A DNA stretch of 64,000 nt from Photobacterium sp. TY1-4 (GTDB lineage: Bacteria; Pseudomonadota; Gammaproteobacteria; Enterobacterales; Vibrionaceae): the NCBI RefSeq assembly GCF_025398175.1, contig NZ_CP099735.1, positions 1,426,001 to 1,490,000 of the forward strand, in the 5' to 3' direction. Made by a program: the position numbers and the translations under genes. Of the stretch, positions 8,351 through 18,400 are shown one piece after another. The notes beneath the pieces were generated by a model. The model worked only from the letters and a program-made list of their open reading frames with translations. It had not been told where the DNA came from and did not search any database. The first letter of the stretch is position 1, and each line of letters begins with the position of its first letter.

Positions 8351-9761
8351 TTAAGGGGAGCTGCATGGCGATTAACCGGGTAGCGGGTCTTTGATATCTT
8401 AACTGCCCTGGGCCTAGATGGCCTGGGGCGATTTTCCTTGAAGAGCACTGACAGGTCCCCCCGTAGTGCCTTTAGCCTCTTGGGCGTGTTTCCCGGTGAC
8501 AGTGCCTTACTCATTACCCTGAGCTGACTTGCAATAAACTGGCAGGCGTACTTGAAGCTTATTTCTGTGGGGGCTCTGTCATGCGCCACAGCCGCCTGGC
8601 TTGCCTCTCTCCTGACCAGGTTGTAGCCGAGAAGCAACCCCCATAACTCTTGATAAACCAGCTCGACCGTTTTGCTCCGCAAGGTAAGAGAATTGTGCTG
8701 CATGGAGCTCTTTATATCGCGGTAGCCCAGTTCAATCTCCCAGCGTTCGTGGTATAGGGTGGCAACCTGCTCGGCGCTGTACATCTCTCTTGGCAGGGAG
8801 GTGAAAACCGTTTTCTCTTTCCCGTCTACCTCATAGGTGACTGCCCGTACCTGCCATTTCTCAGGAAGGGTCGGATTCTTCTTTCTCGCTTGGGGCGAGA
8901 CCTTCATCTCGATAAGGTTGTCATTGGTTTCCTCCTCGTCGAGAAGTGTGTATACCACGCCTTTTTTAGCAGGAATAAGCCAATGTCGGTTTGCCCCGCT
9001 GGCAGAGATGCCCAGCAACAGGCTTGCTCCGTAAAATCCCTTATCCAGCAAAGTCACCGAGTTATCCGGCAGCGAGTTGATAAAGGGTTGGGCCAGCGGT
9101 ATTTCACCTCGGCGATAAGGGCTGATATCGGCATCAATGATGATATGGGAACGCACGTTCATCATGGTGACAAGACGGAGTACAGGGTAAGGTGTCTGGC
9201 GCTTTCCGGATGTGTTTCCCGAACCGAAGTGTTCGCGAAGCCCGGGGGTATCCGGGGTCCTGAACAGAGCCCCATCAACAGCAAAAACCTGAAGTTTATT
9301 CCAGCTGTCTTCCGGGTACCTTTCTTTACCCCATACCTGAGCACACTGTTTGAACAGCCATTTAGGCGCTTCCTTTCCCAGTCGCTGACGGGCTTGTGTC
9401 AGAGCACTCTTGGCCAGGAGTTCCTCGTTTGCCAACCCTTCGGCACAGACATTCATACGGCGGGCCACTTCAGCTATAGGCTCATTGCGGAAAAAGGCCA
9501 TACCGACAATAAGCCAGAGCACCATATCACTGGGGAGCCGTCTTCGTCTGATGGTTGCCTGAGTCGATAAAGATGTAGCTCTGGCAACCCACTCGTCGGG
9601 AACGTGTTCAGAGAAAGTGGTCAGCTGGGAGATATCGACAGGAGACTCTTCAAGAAAATCTGTGAGTGCGGAAGCTAAGGGCATAAAAAAACCGGAAACC
9701 AGTAAATGATTTCCGATTTTGACGCATCAGAAGGATCAGTCAACCGATCCTTAACTGATCA
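8345..9761 (-). mobile_element. IS4-family insertion sequence in the chitinase gene
   Basis: Imperfect terminal inverted repeats are seen: CAGTTCACTTAAGG (left) and, read inward from the right, CTGATCAGTTAAGG (11 of 14 positions equal). The element is about 1.4 kb with one transposase gene filling it. No clean target duplication longer than about 3 bp could be found, so the exact ends may be off by a few bases. Confidence 0.85.
8347..9684 (-). CDS. IS4-family transposase
   Basis: A 445-residue transposase with an N-terminal IS4-type domain (about 15-110) and a DDE domain. Catalytic signs are FAVDGALFR, LLDKGFYG, and the YREK signature in YHERWEIELGYRDIK (Y-2-R-3-E-6-K), which defines the IS4 group. 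The reading frame is intact. It faces the same way as the chitinase gene it splits. Confidence 0.93.
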   Translation of the reverse strand: MPLASALTDFLEESPVDISQLTTFSEHVPDEWVARATSLSTQATIRRRRLPSDMVLWLIVGMAFFRNEPIAEVARRMNVCAEGLANEELLAKSALTQARQRLGKEAPKWLFKQCAQVWGKERYPEDSWNKLQVFAVDGALFRTPDTPGLREHFGSGNTSGKRQTPYPVLRLVTMMNVRSHIIIDADISPYRRGEIPLAQPFINSLPDNSVTLLDKGFYGASLLLGISASGANRHWLIPAKKGVVYTLLDEEETNDNLIEMKVSPQARKKNPTLPEKWQVRAVTYEVDGKEKTVFTSLPREMYSAEQVATLYHERWEIELGYRDIKSSMQHNSLTLRSKTVELVYQELWGLLLGYNLVRREASQAAVAHDRAPTEISFKYACQFIASQLRVMSKALSPGNTPKRLKALRGDLSVLFKENRPRPSRPRAVKISKTRYPVNRHAAPLK

Positions 9762-9845
9762 GCATTGGGCCACCACCGGGGGTTGGGCCATGGCCGGCGC
9801 AATCATCAGACTGCCTGCCAACGCCCCAAAGACCAACTTCTTCAT
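9762..9845 (-). pseudogene. detached signal peptide of the GH18 chitinase
   Basis: Read on the minus strand, an AGGAG ribosome site precedes ATG at 9845 and 28 codons beginning MKKLVFGALAGSL and continuing to APAMAQPPVVAQC. This is a classical Sec signal peptide with cleavage after AMA. It runs into the insertion sequence. Joined across the element it leads into the CIAVVAGYFADW segment of the catalytic part. Confidence 0.85.
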
Positions 9846-10090
9846 ATCCGCTCCTTGTCTATTGTTTGACCACATTATTAATGGCTTTGGCCCGAACCGG
9901 CAGCGAAGATGGCGAACGAATCAACAATTCTCGAGTCACTTCATGGAATCACGGTCAGATGCCGCTCCGGCCCCCCCAGGAAACGAGACAGACACGGTCC
10001 ACAATTGGCACAGCAGCGCAGGCAGGATCCATTACACTTGCAGGAGAGCCTTACGTGGCACACTCACCCATCGATATTCCGGGGGAAGTT

Positions 10091-10513
10091 ATGTTCAGCA
10101 CGATTATGGTACCGGTCGATCTCAGACATGAAGCGCACCTCGGCCCCTCACTGGATTTGGTCGGCCATCTGGCCAAAGCCTACGAGGCCAAAGTGATCTT
10201 CGTCGGCGTTTCGCTCTCTGCGCCGACGGAAATTGCCCATAACCCGAAGGAGTTCAAGGCCAAGCTGGCCTATTTCACCCGGGATCAAAGCCGCCATTAT
10301 GGATTTGAAGCCGAGAGCCATCCGGTCTTCAGTGTCGATCCGGCGGCCGATCTGAACCGCAAGCTGCTCGACACCATTGACGAGCTGAGCGCCGATCTGG
10401 TGATCATGGCGACCCATATTCCCAATGTCAGCGATTATCTGTTTGCCAATCACGGCAGCTATATTGCGACCCATTGCAAAACCTCGGTATGCTTGGTACG
10501 AGCGACCGAATGA
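10091..10513 (+). CDS. universal stress protein, UspA family
   Basis: A 140-residue single-Usp-domain protein starting MFSTIMVPVDL. The C-terminal nucleotide-binding segment is partly altered: LVIMATHIPNVSDYLFANHGSYIATHCKTSVCLVR, in which the usual G-2-X-G-9-G(S/T) ATP motif is weak. The start at 10091 was chosen because GGGGGAAG lies just before it and because residues upstream in frame look random. Usp proteins act in stress survival in the cytoplasm. It lies 120 bp before the deformylase gene on the same strand and may be co-transcribed with it. Confidence 0.82.
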   Translation: MFSTIMVPVDLRHEAHLGPSLDLVGHLAKAYEAKVIFVGVSLSAPTEIAHNPKEFKAKLAYFTRDQSRHYGFEAESHPVFSVDPAADLNRKLLDTIDELSADLVIMATHIPNVSDYLFANHGSYIATHCKTSVCLVRATE

Positions 10514-10633
10514 CGGTCGCCCGGCACCATTGGCCACCGGTTACGATGACTGCCATAGAGCATGGCTGCCGAAGATCATCATCACCGTCCATCATCGCTG
10601 TCGATCCGGGACACGATTGAGAAGGAATTTTTT

Positions 10634-11176
10634 ATGTCTGTCACCCGCTATGCTGAGATCCTCCAGCTCGGCAACCCGCTGCTGCGCCAGCTGGCAGCGC
10701 CGCTTACCCCGGCCCAGTTCAAGGAGCATACCGCCCTGTTTCGCAGCCTGGCGCAGATCATGCACGAACATCAGGGCGTCGGGATCGCCGCCCCGCAAAT
10801 CGGTGCGTCAGTCCGGGCGTTTATTGTCGCCTCCAACCCCAACCCGCGCTATCCCGACGCGCCGTTGATGCCCCCGACACTGATGCTCAACCCGCAACTG
10901 GTCTGGGCCGGTGACACCATGGTCAAAGACTGGGAGGGTTGTTTGAGTATTCCCGGCATGCGGGCCCGGGTCAGCCGCCACCGCGAGATCGATGTCAGCT
11001 ATACCACCCTCGCCGGCGAAACCGTCCAAGCCCGGCTGAGCGATTTTGTCGCCCGGATTTTTCAGCATGAGCTGGATCATCTTGACGGCATCGTCTTTCT
11101 TGACCGGGCAACACCGCAGGACTACGCCACCGAAGCCGAATACCGCAAGCAGATCGCCGGGCCGGGTTCGGCCTGA
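10634..11176 (+). CDS. def: peptide deformylase (accessory copy)
   Basis: A 180-residue deformylase with all three motifs: GVGIAAPQ (48-55), EGCLSIPG (101-108, with the metal-binding Cys) and HELDH (145-149). It removes the formyl group from new proteins and needs Fe2+ or Zn2+. The normal def-fmt pair is not here, so this is probably a second, chromosome II copy. The start ATG was chosen after AAGGA at 10622-10626. Confidence 0.9.
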   Translation: MSVTRYAEILQLGNPLLRQLAAPLTPAQFKEHTALFRSLAQIMHEHQGVGIAAPQIGASVRAFIVASNPNPRYPDAPLMPPTLMLNPQLVWAGDTMVKDWEGCLSIPGMRARVSRHREIDVSYTTLAGETVQARLSDFVARIFQHELDHLDGIVFLDRATPQDYATEAEYRKQIAGPGSA

Positions 11177-11615
11177 GCAAGGTCTGGCTCGCTAAACCAT
11201 TGGATTTCATCGATAAAAATCAGCGCACTGTGACAAATCTCTCATCTTTTCGCCATCAGATTGTCATATTTTCCCGCCACAATGCCCCCATCCAGCACGG
11301 AGTGCGATGTAAGGCTGTAGAGAGCAAAATGCAAACTTTGACACGATCGAATGACAATCCGGCGCCCGAGAAGCAACAACGCCCGATGGGGTTCAGCGAG
11401 TTCAACCACTGCATCGATATCCTGCTCGGCCATGGAATCGCCAACGGGCCGGACAGTGTACAGATAATCCCGGCGGCGAAAACAACACCGTCAGCTCCAC
11501 GAACAACGCCGTCAACAACATCGGCCTGCCACAGCTGGAACTCCCCCGATCACTTTGCCGGCTCGCAGGCTGCCTGAGCCGGCCCCTGAGATCCCGAGCG
11601 GTCAGCGCCAGTCGC
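11177..11615. other. stretch without a convincing gene
   Basis: A plus-strand ORF (11200-11577, 125 codons) has low-complexity, random-looking composition and no ribosome site and was not accepted. In another frame a Thr/Asn-rich stretch near 11470-11550 is seen. It could be a decayed gene. No repeats or sites are recognised. Confidence 0.4.
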
Positions 11616-14600
11616 TCAGGACTTCGGGGTCTCATCCCGGGCCAACTGCTGCGCCAACTGACGGGCAACAAACTCCGGACTATGAGTCCGGCGCGCCAGC
11701 TGACTGTAGACCACCGGGATCACCAGCAGGGTAAACACGGTCGCGACCGAAATGCCGACCAACACGACAATCCCGATCACCAGCCGGGTTTCCGCCCCGG
11801 CGCCGGTCGCCAGGATCAGCGGCACCGCGCCCGCCGCCGTGGTCACCGCAGTCATCAGGATCGGACGCAGCCGCGCCGCGGCCGCATCGATAATCGCCTG
11901 CTCAAAGGCCTCGCCCTGATCCCGCAACTGGTTAGCAAACTCGACAATCAGGATCCCGTTCTTGGCCGCCAGACCGACCAGCATGATGATCCCAATCTGC
12001 GAATAGATATTGAGGCTTTGATCGGTGAAATAGAGCCCGAGCAGGGCGCCGAAGGTGGCCAGCGGAACGGTCAGCATGATCACGAAGGGGTGAATATAAC
12101 TTTCAAACTGGGCAGCCAGCACCAGGAACACCACCACCAGCGCCAACAGGAATACAAACAGCACCGAGGTACTGGCATCCTGATAATCCTGGGACGGGCC
12201 CTTATAATTGACCACCGCATCCGGCGGCAACAGCTGCCGGGTCAGCTCGTTAAGGTACGCCAGCCCTTCCCCCAGGGTATAGTCATCGGCCAGGTTGGCT
12301 TCAATGGTGATTGCCCGGACCCGGTTATAGCGATTGAGCTGCGGCGCATCAGCAAATTCGGTCACGGTGATCAGGCTCGACAACGGGATCAACGCGCCGG
12401 TCCGTGCGGAGCGAACATACAGGTTGCTCAGATCCGCCGCGGTATTTTGCCGCTCCCGCTGACCTTCCACCACCACATCATATTCCTCACCGTGCCACTG
12501 ATACGTGGTCACCAGCCGCGAGCCGAGCATGGACTCCAGCGTCTGGCCGATATCGCGCAACGATACCCCGAGATCACCGGCCCGATCCCGGTCAATCGCC
12601 ACCCGAAACTGCGGCTTGGTCTCTTTGTAGTCATGATCCAGCCCGGTCAGGCCGGGATTTTTCGCCGCTTCTTCCAGCAAGATATCCCGCCACCGGGCCA
12701 GTTCGGCATAGCTACCGCCCCCCAACACAAACTGCAACGGCTTTCCGACTCCACGCCCGAACGGCTGGCGCATGACGGCAAAGGCCCGCACCCCCGCCAG
12801 ATCGGCCAGTCGTTGCTGGATGTCCCGGGTGATCGCCCCGGCGCTGCGGCGCTGCGCCCAGTCTTCCAATACCACAATCGCGAAGCCGTTAGAGAAATCT
12901 TCAAGCCGGCCCCAACCCCGCGGCGCCCGAACCAGCAGGCGCTTGATTTCCCCGGCTTCCACCAGCGGCATCAGGCGGTGCTCAATCTCACTCATGTAAG
13001 GCTGCATAAACTCAAAGCTGGCCCCCTGCGGGCCGTTGACGATGATAAACATCGCGCCCCGATCTTCCCGGGGGGCAAACTCAGACGGGATTCGGCTGGC
13101 CAGCAGCGCGCTTCCGGCCAGCGCGACCATGATGATCCCGGCCACCCAGGCCGGGCGCCGGATCCACTGCACCAATGCCCGGCGGTAAGCCGCCGTGACC
13201 CGGGCCAGCAAACTACTCATCATAGTGACCAGCCAGGGCTCCTTGGCCACCTGACGCATCAGCTTTGAGCCCATCATCGGGCTCAGGGTCAGCGCCACCA
13301 GCGAAGACAGGATCACCGCCGCGCTCATCGCCACCGAAAACTCCCGGAACAGTTTGCCCAAATCCCCCTGGAGAAACCCGATCGGCAGGAACACCGAAAC
13401 CAGCACCACGGTGGTGGCAATAATGGCAAAGCTGACCTGACGCGCACCGAGAAACGCCGCCTTGAGCGGCGGCTCCCCCAGCTCGATCCGGCGATGGATA
13501 TTCTCCAGCATCACGATGGCATCATCCACCACGATGCCGATGGCCAGCAACAGCGCCAGCAGGGTCAGCAAATTAATGGTATAGCCCAAGGCAAACAGCA
13601 CGATAAAACTGCCGATCAGCGACACCGGCAGCGTCAGCGCCGGGATCAGCATCGCCCGGACACTGCCAAGGAACAGATAAATGACCAGAACCACCAGACA
13701 CAGGGCAATCAACAGGGTTTTATAGACCTCGTCAATGGAGGCCTGAATGAAGACCGACGAGTCATAGGAGCGCTTGATCTCCATGCCCTCCGGTAAGGTC
13801 GGATTGAGCTGATCCACCAGGGCATTGGCCGCATTGGCGACCGCCAGAGTGTTGGCCGTCGACTGGCGGGTAATGCCGATACCAATCATATCCTGGGTGT
13901 TGCCACGAAAGGTGATCCGCTCTTCTTCAGCCGCCAGCGCGACCCGGGCCACATCTCCCAACCGGATCAGATAGCCGTCCGTGCCAGAGCCAACCACCAG
14001 CTGGGCAAAGTCTTCCGGGGCAACAAAACTGCGTTGGGTGCGGATGGAGAATTGGCGTTGCTGCGATTCAAGCGAGCCGGCCGGCAGCTCTACATTGTCC
14101 GAGCGCAGGGCCGCTTCCACATCGGCAACCGTCAGCCCGCGCGCCGCCAGTTTCTGACGGTCGATCCAGATCCGCAGGGCATAGTTTTTCCCGCCCCCGA
14201 TGCGGATGTTGGCCACCCCGTCGATCACCGAAAAGCGATCCACCAGATACCGCTGGGCATAATCCGTCAGCTCCAGGGTATTGAGCCGATCGGACACCAG
14301 ATTCAGCCACATGATCACTTCCGAGTTGCCTGCGGCCTTTTCGACCTCCGGCGGATCCGCTTCATCAGGCAGGGTGTTGATCAACCCGGCGATCCGATCC
14401 CGGACGTCATTGGCGGCGGCATCAATATCCCGGCCGATCCCGAACTCCAGGGTAACGGTGGATCGCCCGTCGCTGCTTTGGGAGCTGATATTGCGGATCC
14501 CGGCAAGCCCGGAGACCTGATCTTCCACCACCTGGGTGATCCGGCTCTCGACGATCGCCGCCGATGCCCCCCGGTAATTGGTCGATACAGTGACCACCGG

Positions 14601-14726
14601 CGGATCGATATTGGGATATTCCCGCAACGGCAGCATCTGGTAGGCCACCAGGCCGAAGGTGATCAGCAACAGGCTGATCACCGAGCCCAGCACCGGCCGC
14701 TTGACCGAGAGATCTGTCAGAATCAT
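11616..14726 (-). CDS. RND multidrug efflux permease (HAE-1 family)
   Basis: A 1036-residue inner-membrane transporter. Twelve membrane helices are expected in the usual two sets with two large periplasmic loops (about residues 30-330 and 555-870). The TM4 proton-relay motif LAIGIVVDDAIVMLEN contains the paired aspartates. It would pump drugs, bile acids or detergents out together with the adaptor encoded just upstream (4-bp overlap) and an outer-membrane TolC encoded elsewhere. Substrates cannot be predicted. No local repressor gene is present. Full length. Confidence 0.93.
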   Translation of the reverse strand: MILTDLSVKRPVLGSVISLLLITFGLVAYQMLPLREYPNIDPPVVTVSTNYRGASAAIVESRITQVVEDQVSGLAGIRNISSQSSDGRSTVTLEFGIGRDIDAAANDVRDRIAGLINTLPDEADPPEVEKAAGNSEVIMWLNLVSDRLNTLELTDYAQRYLVDRFSVIDGVANIRIGGGKNYALRIWIDRQKLAARGLTVADVEAALRSDNVELPAGSLESQQRQFSIRTQRSFVAPEDFAQLVVGSGTDGYLIRLGDVARVALAAEEERITFRGNTQDMIGIGITRQSTANTLAVANAANALVDQLNPTLPEGMEIKRSYDSSVFIQASIDEVYKTLLIALCLVVLVIYLFLGSVRAMLIPALTLPVSLIGSFIVLFALGYTINLLTLLALLLAIGIVVDDAIVMLENIHRRIELGEPPLKAAFLGARQVSFAIIATTVVLVSVFLPIGFLQGDLGKLFREFSVAMSAAVILSSLVALTLSPMMGSKLMRQVAKEPWLVTMMSSLLARVTAAYRRALVQWIRRPAWVAGIIMVALAGSALLASRIPSEFAPREDRGAMFIIVNGPQGASFEFMQPYMSEIEHRLMPLVEAGEIKRLLVRAPRGWGRLEDFSNGFAIVVLEDWAQRRSAGAITRDIQQRLADLAGVRAFAVMRQPFGRGVGKPLQFVLGGGSYAELARWRDILLEEAAKNPGLTGLDHDYKETKPQFRVAIDRDRAGDLGVSLRDIGQTLESMLGSRLVTTYQWHGEEYDVVVEGQRERQNTAADLSNLYVRSARTGALIPLSSLITVTEFADAPQLNRYNRVRAITIEANLADDYTLGEGLAYLNELTRQLLPPDAVVNYKGPSQDYQDASTSVLFVFLLALVVVFLVLAAQFESYIHPFVIMLTVPLATFGALLGLYFTDQSLNIYSQIGIIMLVGLAAKNGILIVEFANQLRDQGEAFEQAIIDAAAARLRPILMTAVTTAAGAVPLILATGAGAETRLVIGIVVLVGISVATVFTLLVIPVVYSQLARRTHSPEFVARQLAQQLARDETPKS

Positions 14727-15796
14727 CCGCTCACCTCCCGGAAGCTAAACCGCTCCGCAACCCGCGTTTCCACGGTTTGTCCCGGCCGGACCCGCTCAAT
14801 GCCACGGGTAATGATCTGCTCACCCTCGGCGATCCCGCTGGTGATTTCGGCACTGCCTCGGCTGCGGTAGCCCACTTCAACCCGGCGCTGCTCAACCACC
14901 TTGTCGGGCGTCACCACAAACAGGAAATGGTCCTGCTGGCGTGCAATCAACGCTTCTTCCGGCACCACCAGCCCGGCGTGCTGATCCACAATTAGCTGCA
15001 GCGTCATCAGCATTCCGGGGCGCAGCAGCAGTTGCGGGTTGGCAATTTCCGCCCGCACCACGATTGCCCGGGTCAGCGGGTTGACCCGGCTGTCAATCCC
15101 AGTCACCCGGCCGGCAAAACGCTGCTCGGGGAAAGCGGCAACCTGGCCTTCAATTGCCGAGCCTATCCGCAGTTGGCCGATAAACTGCTCGGACACCGCA
15201 AAATCAAGCTTCACAATCGCCAGATCGTCCAAGGTGGTCAGCACAGTTCCCGGCGTCACCAGGGCGCCGGGGCTGATCTGGCGAAATCCCAGCAGCCCGG
15301 CAAACGGGGCATGAATAAACCGAGCATCCAGCTCCGCCTGGTTCTGCGCCAGCACCGCCCGAGCCACTTCGATATCGGTCTGCAACCGATCCAGTTCGGA
15401 GCGGGCAATGGTATTGCGCCGCACCAGCCCTTCAATCCGCCGGTATTCCCGCTCCTGCTCTTTGAGATTAGCCTCGGCAGCCCGCACCTTGGCCTGCTGC
15501 TCTCCCGAGCGCAGGGTGACCAGCAGCTCTCCCCGCCGGACCTGCTGACCGTCGCTGAAATGGACCTGATCCACCTTTTCGGTCACTTTGGCCGACAACA
15601 CCACGGACTCACGTGATTTCACCGTCCCGAGCGCTTCGACTTCACGCCGTACCGCCTCCCGTTGCACGGTCGCCACCACCACACTGGGCACCGAGGCGGA
15701 ATAGACCGCCCCCTGACTACCGCCCCGCTCTTTGTACCACACCCCGACCGCCAAAGCGGCCAGGGCAATCACGCCAATGATCAAGGTTGATTTCAT
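14723..15796 (-). CDS. RND efflux periplasmic adaptor
   Basis: A 357-residue membrane-fusion protein. An N-terminal membrane anchor (residues about 4-20) is followed by lipoyl-like, coiled-coil (about 85-155) and beta-barrel regions. It bridges the permease and TolC. The start at 15796 was chosen because AGGGA precedes it and the hydrophobic anchor follows; an upstream in-frame start at 15844 would add 16 residues. Its stop overlaps the permease start by 4 bp, indicating tight co-translation. Confidence 0.9.
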   Translation of the reverse strand: MKSTLIIGVIALAALAVGVWYKERGGSQGAVYSASVPSVVVATVQREAVRREVEALGTVKSRESVVLSAKVTEKVDQVHFSDGQQVRRGELLVTLRSGEQQAKVRAAEANLKEQEREYRRIEGLVRRNTIARSELDRLQTDIEVARAVLAQNQAELDARFIHAPFAGLLGFRQISPGALVTPGTVLTTLDDLAIVKLDFAVSEQFIGQLRIGSAIEGQVAAFPEQRFAGRVTGIDSRVNPLTRAIVVRAEIANPQLLLRPGMLMTLQLIVDQHAGLVVPEEALIARQQDHFLFVVTPDKVVEQRRVEVGYRSRGSAEITSGIAEGEQIITRGIERVRPGQTVETRVAERFSFREVSG

Positions 15797-16196
15797 GGTC
15801 CCTGCCTGATACCTGCGCCACAGCATCGTCAAAAGAAAGGTCATGATGTCTCCGCCGTCTCAGTGGATCCGCAGCGGAGATCAGAATTGGATTGATTTAA
15901 GTATAGGCAGGAGAATGCGCAGCGATGCTGCTGCAAATTCAGGAAGGTCCGCGGTAAAACAGGCAAAAAAAAGCGAGCCGCAGAGGACTCGCCAAAACTC
16001 ATATATGCTTTTCGAAGGGTGGCTGATGAATGACTCCGACAACCATTTCAGGTCTTTCACCGCATTTCGAAAGGGACAAAGGTTATATCACGAACAAGTA
16101 TGCCGGATTTCGTTGCCGTCATGTCAGGGGGATGTCAGAACTCTGTCCGGATGCGGTCAGCCCCGCGGGTCTGGACAGAAGATCACAGTTTTGTGC
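15797..16196. other. intergenic region between efflux operon and rctB
   Basis: It holds the promoter region of the efflux operon and the 3' side of rctB. ORFs crossing it (for example 15843-16442) continue antisense through rctB and are not credible. A weak inverted repeat (CTGTCC at 16143, GGACAG at 16173) could help end rctB transcription. Nothing else is seen. Confidence 0.4.
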
Positions 16197-18197
16197 TTAT
16201 ATCCCGCGGGCCATGTCATCCAGCGCCGTCATCACCTGCTCATTCATATGCCCCTGGAGGATCAATTTACACACCTTGCGCCGTACCGCCAGGCCGGAGA
16301 TCAGCCGCTCGATCGACAAGTGGCGCTCATCCTGCTGGGTGTTATAGAGCTCAATCGTCTGACTCAGCGTTTCGTATGGGATCACCTCATCCCCGACGCG
16401 CAGCCAGTCCAGCTTCTCCAGAAGCCCGTGACACTCTTCTGAGATAGAGGCAGCGGAGTGCCCTGTCATGGCCGATAACGCCGTGATACTGCGCTGGAGG
16501 GCTTCTGAGGAGGTATATTTGGACAAGATGATCGTCAACTCGTCGGCATTGATCTCCACCAGATGCTTTCTCAGCTTCACTCGACGCCCCAGACGACCCT
16601 TAGTACGACCTTCCTTGCGCTGGATCGGCTCGAACTCACCGTCGATGATCTCGGAAAGCTGATCAAGCTCCTGCTTGGGCAAAATTTCATTGCGCAGCGG
16701 GTTCGGCATGGTCGGCGCCATAGTCCGCTTGCCTTCGTTGGTGGTCTTGGCACGGGAGAAGCGGATCACCTCGTCGGCATCGCAGCGGATGTCGATCCGG
16801 TAGTCGCAATAACGCTTGTCCTGATCCTCGGGGCTGATCGTCAGATGGTAACCCCACAGATTGACCGCAAACACATGGTCGGTGATCTTACCTTCCGCAA
16901 GCTTGCGCAGCTCACGGATTAAATCCGTGGAAAAACGCCGCCATTCGATATTGCGCGCCAGCTTCTGGTTCAGCTCGCTCAGCAGCATCGAATCATTGGC
17001 CCGGCGTGACATCCGGCTGCGGAAAAACGAGTACAGCTGAAACACCAGAGTATGCTGGCGCAGAATTTCCGGCGGGAACAGGAAAAAATAATCCCGGGTC
17101 AGCAGCTCATCGAAAAACGACGGCTCCCAGACCAGAATGTAAAGATTCGGCTTGATCCGGATCTCGCCGTCTTCCCCTTCCTGCGGGGCTTCTTCAGAAG
17201 CGGTGATCGTCCGGGCCAGGAAGCGGAACCGATCACTCTTGAACCCTTCCGGCATGTTCTCGCTCAGCCAGCGGCCGGTCAGCTCATGAAGCTGGAAATC
17301 AGTAAATTCAATCCGATCAATACTTTCGCGAATGGAATCCCGGGCCGGGCCGCTGTCTTTCTTACCGCGCAGGGCCAGAATATCCGTGATGTAAATTGGG
17401 GTTTTATTACCCATCTGCCGGGACTGCAACTCATAATCAGGCAAGTGATGATCATGGTACTGCACGGTCAGGGTGAACAGGGCAAACAGCGTCATCAGAT
17501 CATCGACCGTCATGATCGACTTGGAAGATCGGGTTTCAATGATCGCCTTGGTGCCGCTGATCGCCACCATCGACTTTTGGTAACTTTTCTTGGTCCGTGG
17601 CGGTGCCAGGGCCTGGTCAATGATCCCGGCCCAGCTGGTGGGAGAGACAACAATCTGATCAGCCTCATCCGGCATGGCGGGTGGCGTGCCCAGACCATAT
17701 TCGGTCAACAGGCGACGGTTGACCTGATTTTGGGCCAAAGCTTTGGAGCGCTTCTGTTTCTCTTTGACCTTGCTTTGTTCTGAGTTCAGGCTGCCGACCC
17801 CGAGCTGGGCAATCAAGGAGGCCGGGTTGATGAAGTGGTGCAGCATGGTTTTGCCGGCCAGACCTTCTTCAAAGCGAACCGGTTGCTGGGTAAACAAGCC
17901 AATATTCACGGCTGCCCGCAAACGTTGCTGGACCGCAGCACGGGTTAATTGGCCTTCCGTCGCTTCAACCAGCTCAGTCGTCGAGACCATGCCATCCTGA
18001 CAGGACAGGCCGCGCAGAGAAATCAGGTTCAATAATTCGATGATGCTTTTGGTCACGCCCTTGAAGTGTTGGTACTGCGGTAGCCAGTCAACCAGCGCAT
18101 CAGGGATCGCAAAGAGATGGCCGTCTTTGTGGGATCGCGGAGCAGGGATCAGGATCTTTTCAGGATGTTTTGTGTTTGGGTGATCTGGCGCGTTCAT
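16197..18197 (-). CDS. rctB: chromosome II replication initiator RctB
   Basis: A 666-residue protein, close to the roughly 658 residues of Vibrio cholerae RctB. Recognisable family stretches include the N-terminal region with FKGVTKSIIELLNLISL, the central DNA-binding region (MVAISGTKAIIETRSSKSI, then LRGKKDSGPARDSIRESIDR) and the dimer domain with WEPSFFDELLTRDYFFLFPPEILR. RctB binds 12-mer iterons to open the origin and 39-mer/29-mer sites to repress. The gene is divergent from parA2 across an iteron-rich region, exactly the chromosome II origin layout. A 29-mer-like site lies in its leader, suggesting autorepression. Confidence 0.96.
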   Translation of the reverse strand: MNAPDHPNTKHPEKILIPAPRSHKDGHLFAIPDALVDWLPQYQHFKGVTKSIIELLNLISLRGLSCQDGMVSTTELVEATEGQLTRAAVQQRLRAAVNIGLFTQQPVRFEEGLAGKTMLHHFINPASLIAQLGVGSLNSEQSKVKEKQKRSKALAQNQVNRRLLTEYGLGTPPAMPDEADQIVVSPTSWAGIIDQALAPPRTKKSYQKSMVAISGTKAIIETRSSKSIMTVDDLMTLFALFTLTVQYHDHHLPDYELQSRQMGNKTPIYITDILALRGKKDSGPARDSIRESIDRIEFTDFQLHELTGRWLSENMPEGFKSDRFRFLARTITASEEAPQEGEDGEIRIKPNLYILVWEPSFFDELLTRDYFFLFPPEILRQHTLVFQLYSFFRSRMSRRANDSMLLSELNQKLARNIEWRRFSTDLIRELRKLAEGKITDHVFAVNLWGYHLTISPEDQDKRYCDYRIDIRCDADEVIRFSRAKTTNEGKRTMAPTMPNPLRNEILPKQELDQLSEIIDGEFEPIQRKEGRTKGRLGRRVKLRKHLVEINADELTIILSKYTSSEALQRSITALSAMTGHSAASISEECHGLLEKLDWLRVGDEVIPYETLSQTIELYNTQQDERHLSIERLISGLAVRRKVCKLILQGHMNEQVMTALDDMARGI

Positions 18198-18204
18198 CTG
18201 TCAA

Positions 18205-18233
18205 TAGCCGTAGATTCATCATCTTTCCGGAAA
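18205..18233 (-). promoter_or_regulatory. 29-mer-like RctB operator in the rctB leader
   Basis: CCGTAGATT (18208-18216) is followed by TTTCCGG, with TCCG ending 22 bp from the motif start. In the 39-mer-like sites the same two words span 32 bp. The 10-bp difference equals that between 39-mers and 29-mers in vibrios. It lies 8-36 bp upstream of the rctB start codon, where autorepression would be expected. Confidence 0.65.
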
Positions 18234-18400
18234 GATTAATAGAAATAAACCAAGAAAGAAAGTTCTTTTTATTGAATCAGTTAAATACTGATCTTTTTGT
18301 TTTTGATGATCTATATGATGATGTGATCTTATGATCTGGCCAGGGTTTTCGCTATAACTTTATGAAATATATAGTGTTTCAAATCAGCCTGTTCGGAAAG

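Noticed and set aside
11200..11577. 125-codon ORF after the deformylase gene
   Set aside because: Low-complexity Thr/Ser/Pro end, no ribosome site and no recognisable family; left as a gene-free stretch.
11682..15616. Long plus-strand ORFs antisense to the RND permease and adaptor
   Set aside because: Gln/His/Arg-rich compositions typical of the reverse frame of GC-rich genes; the minus-strand proteins are clear family members.
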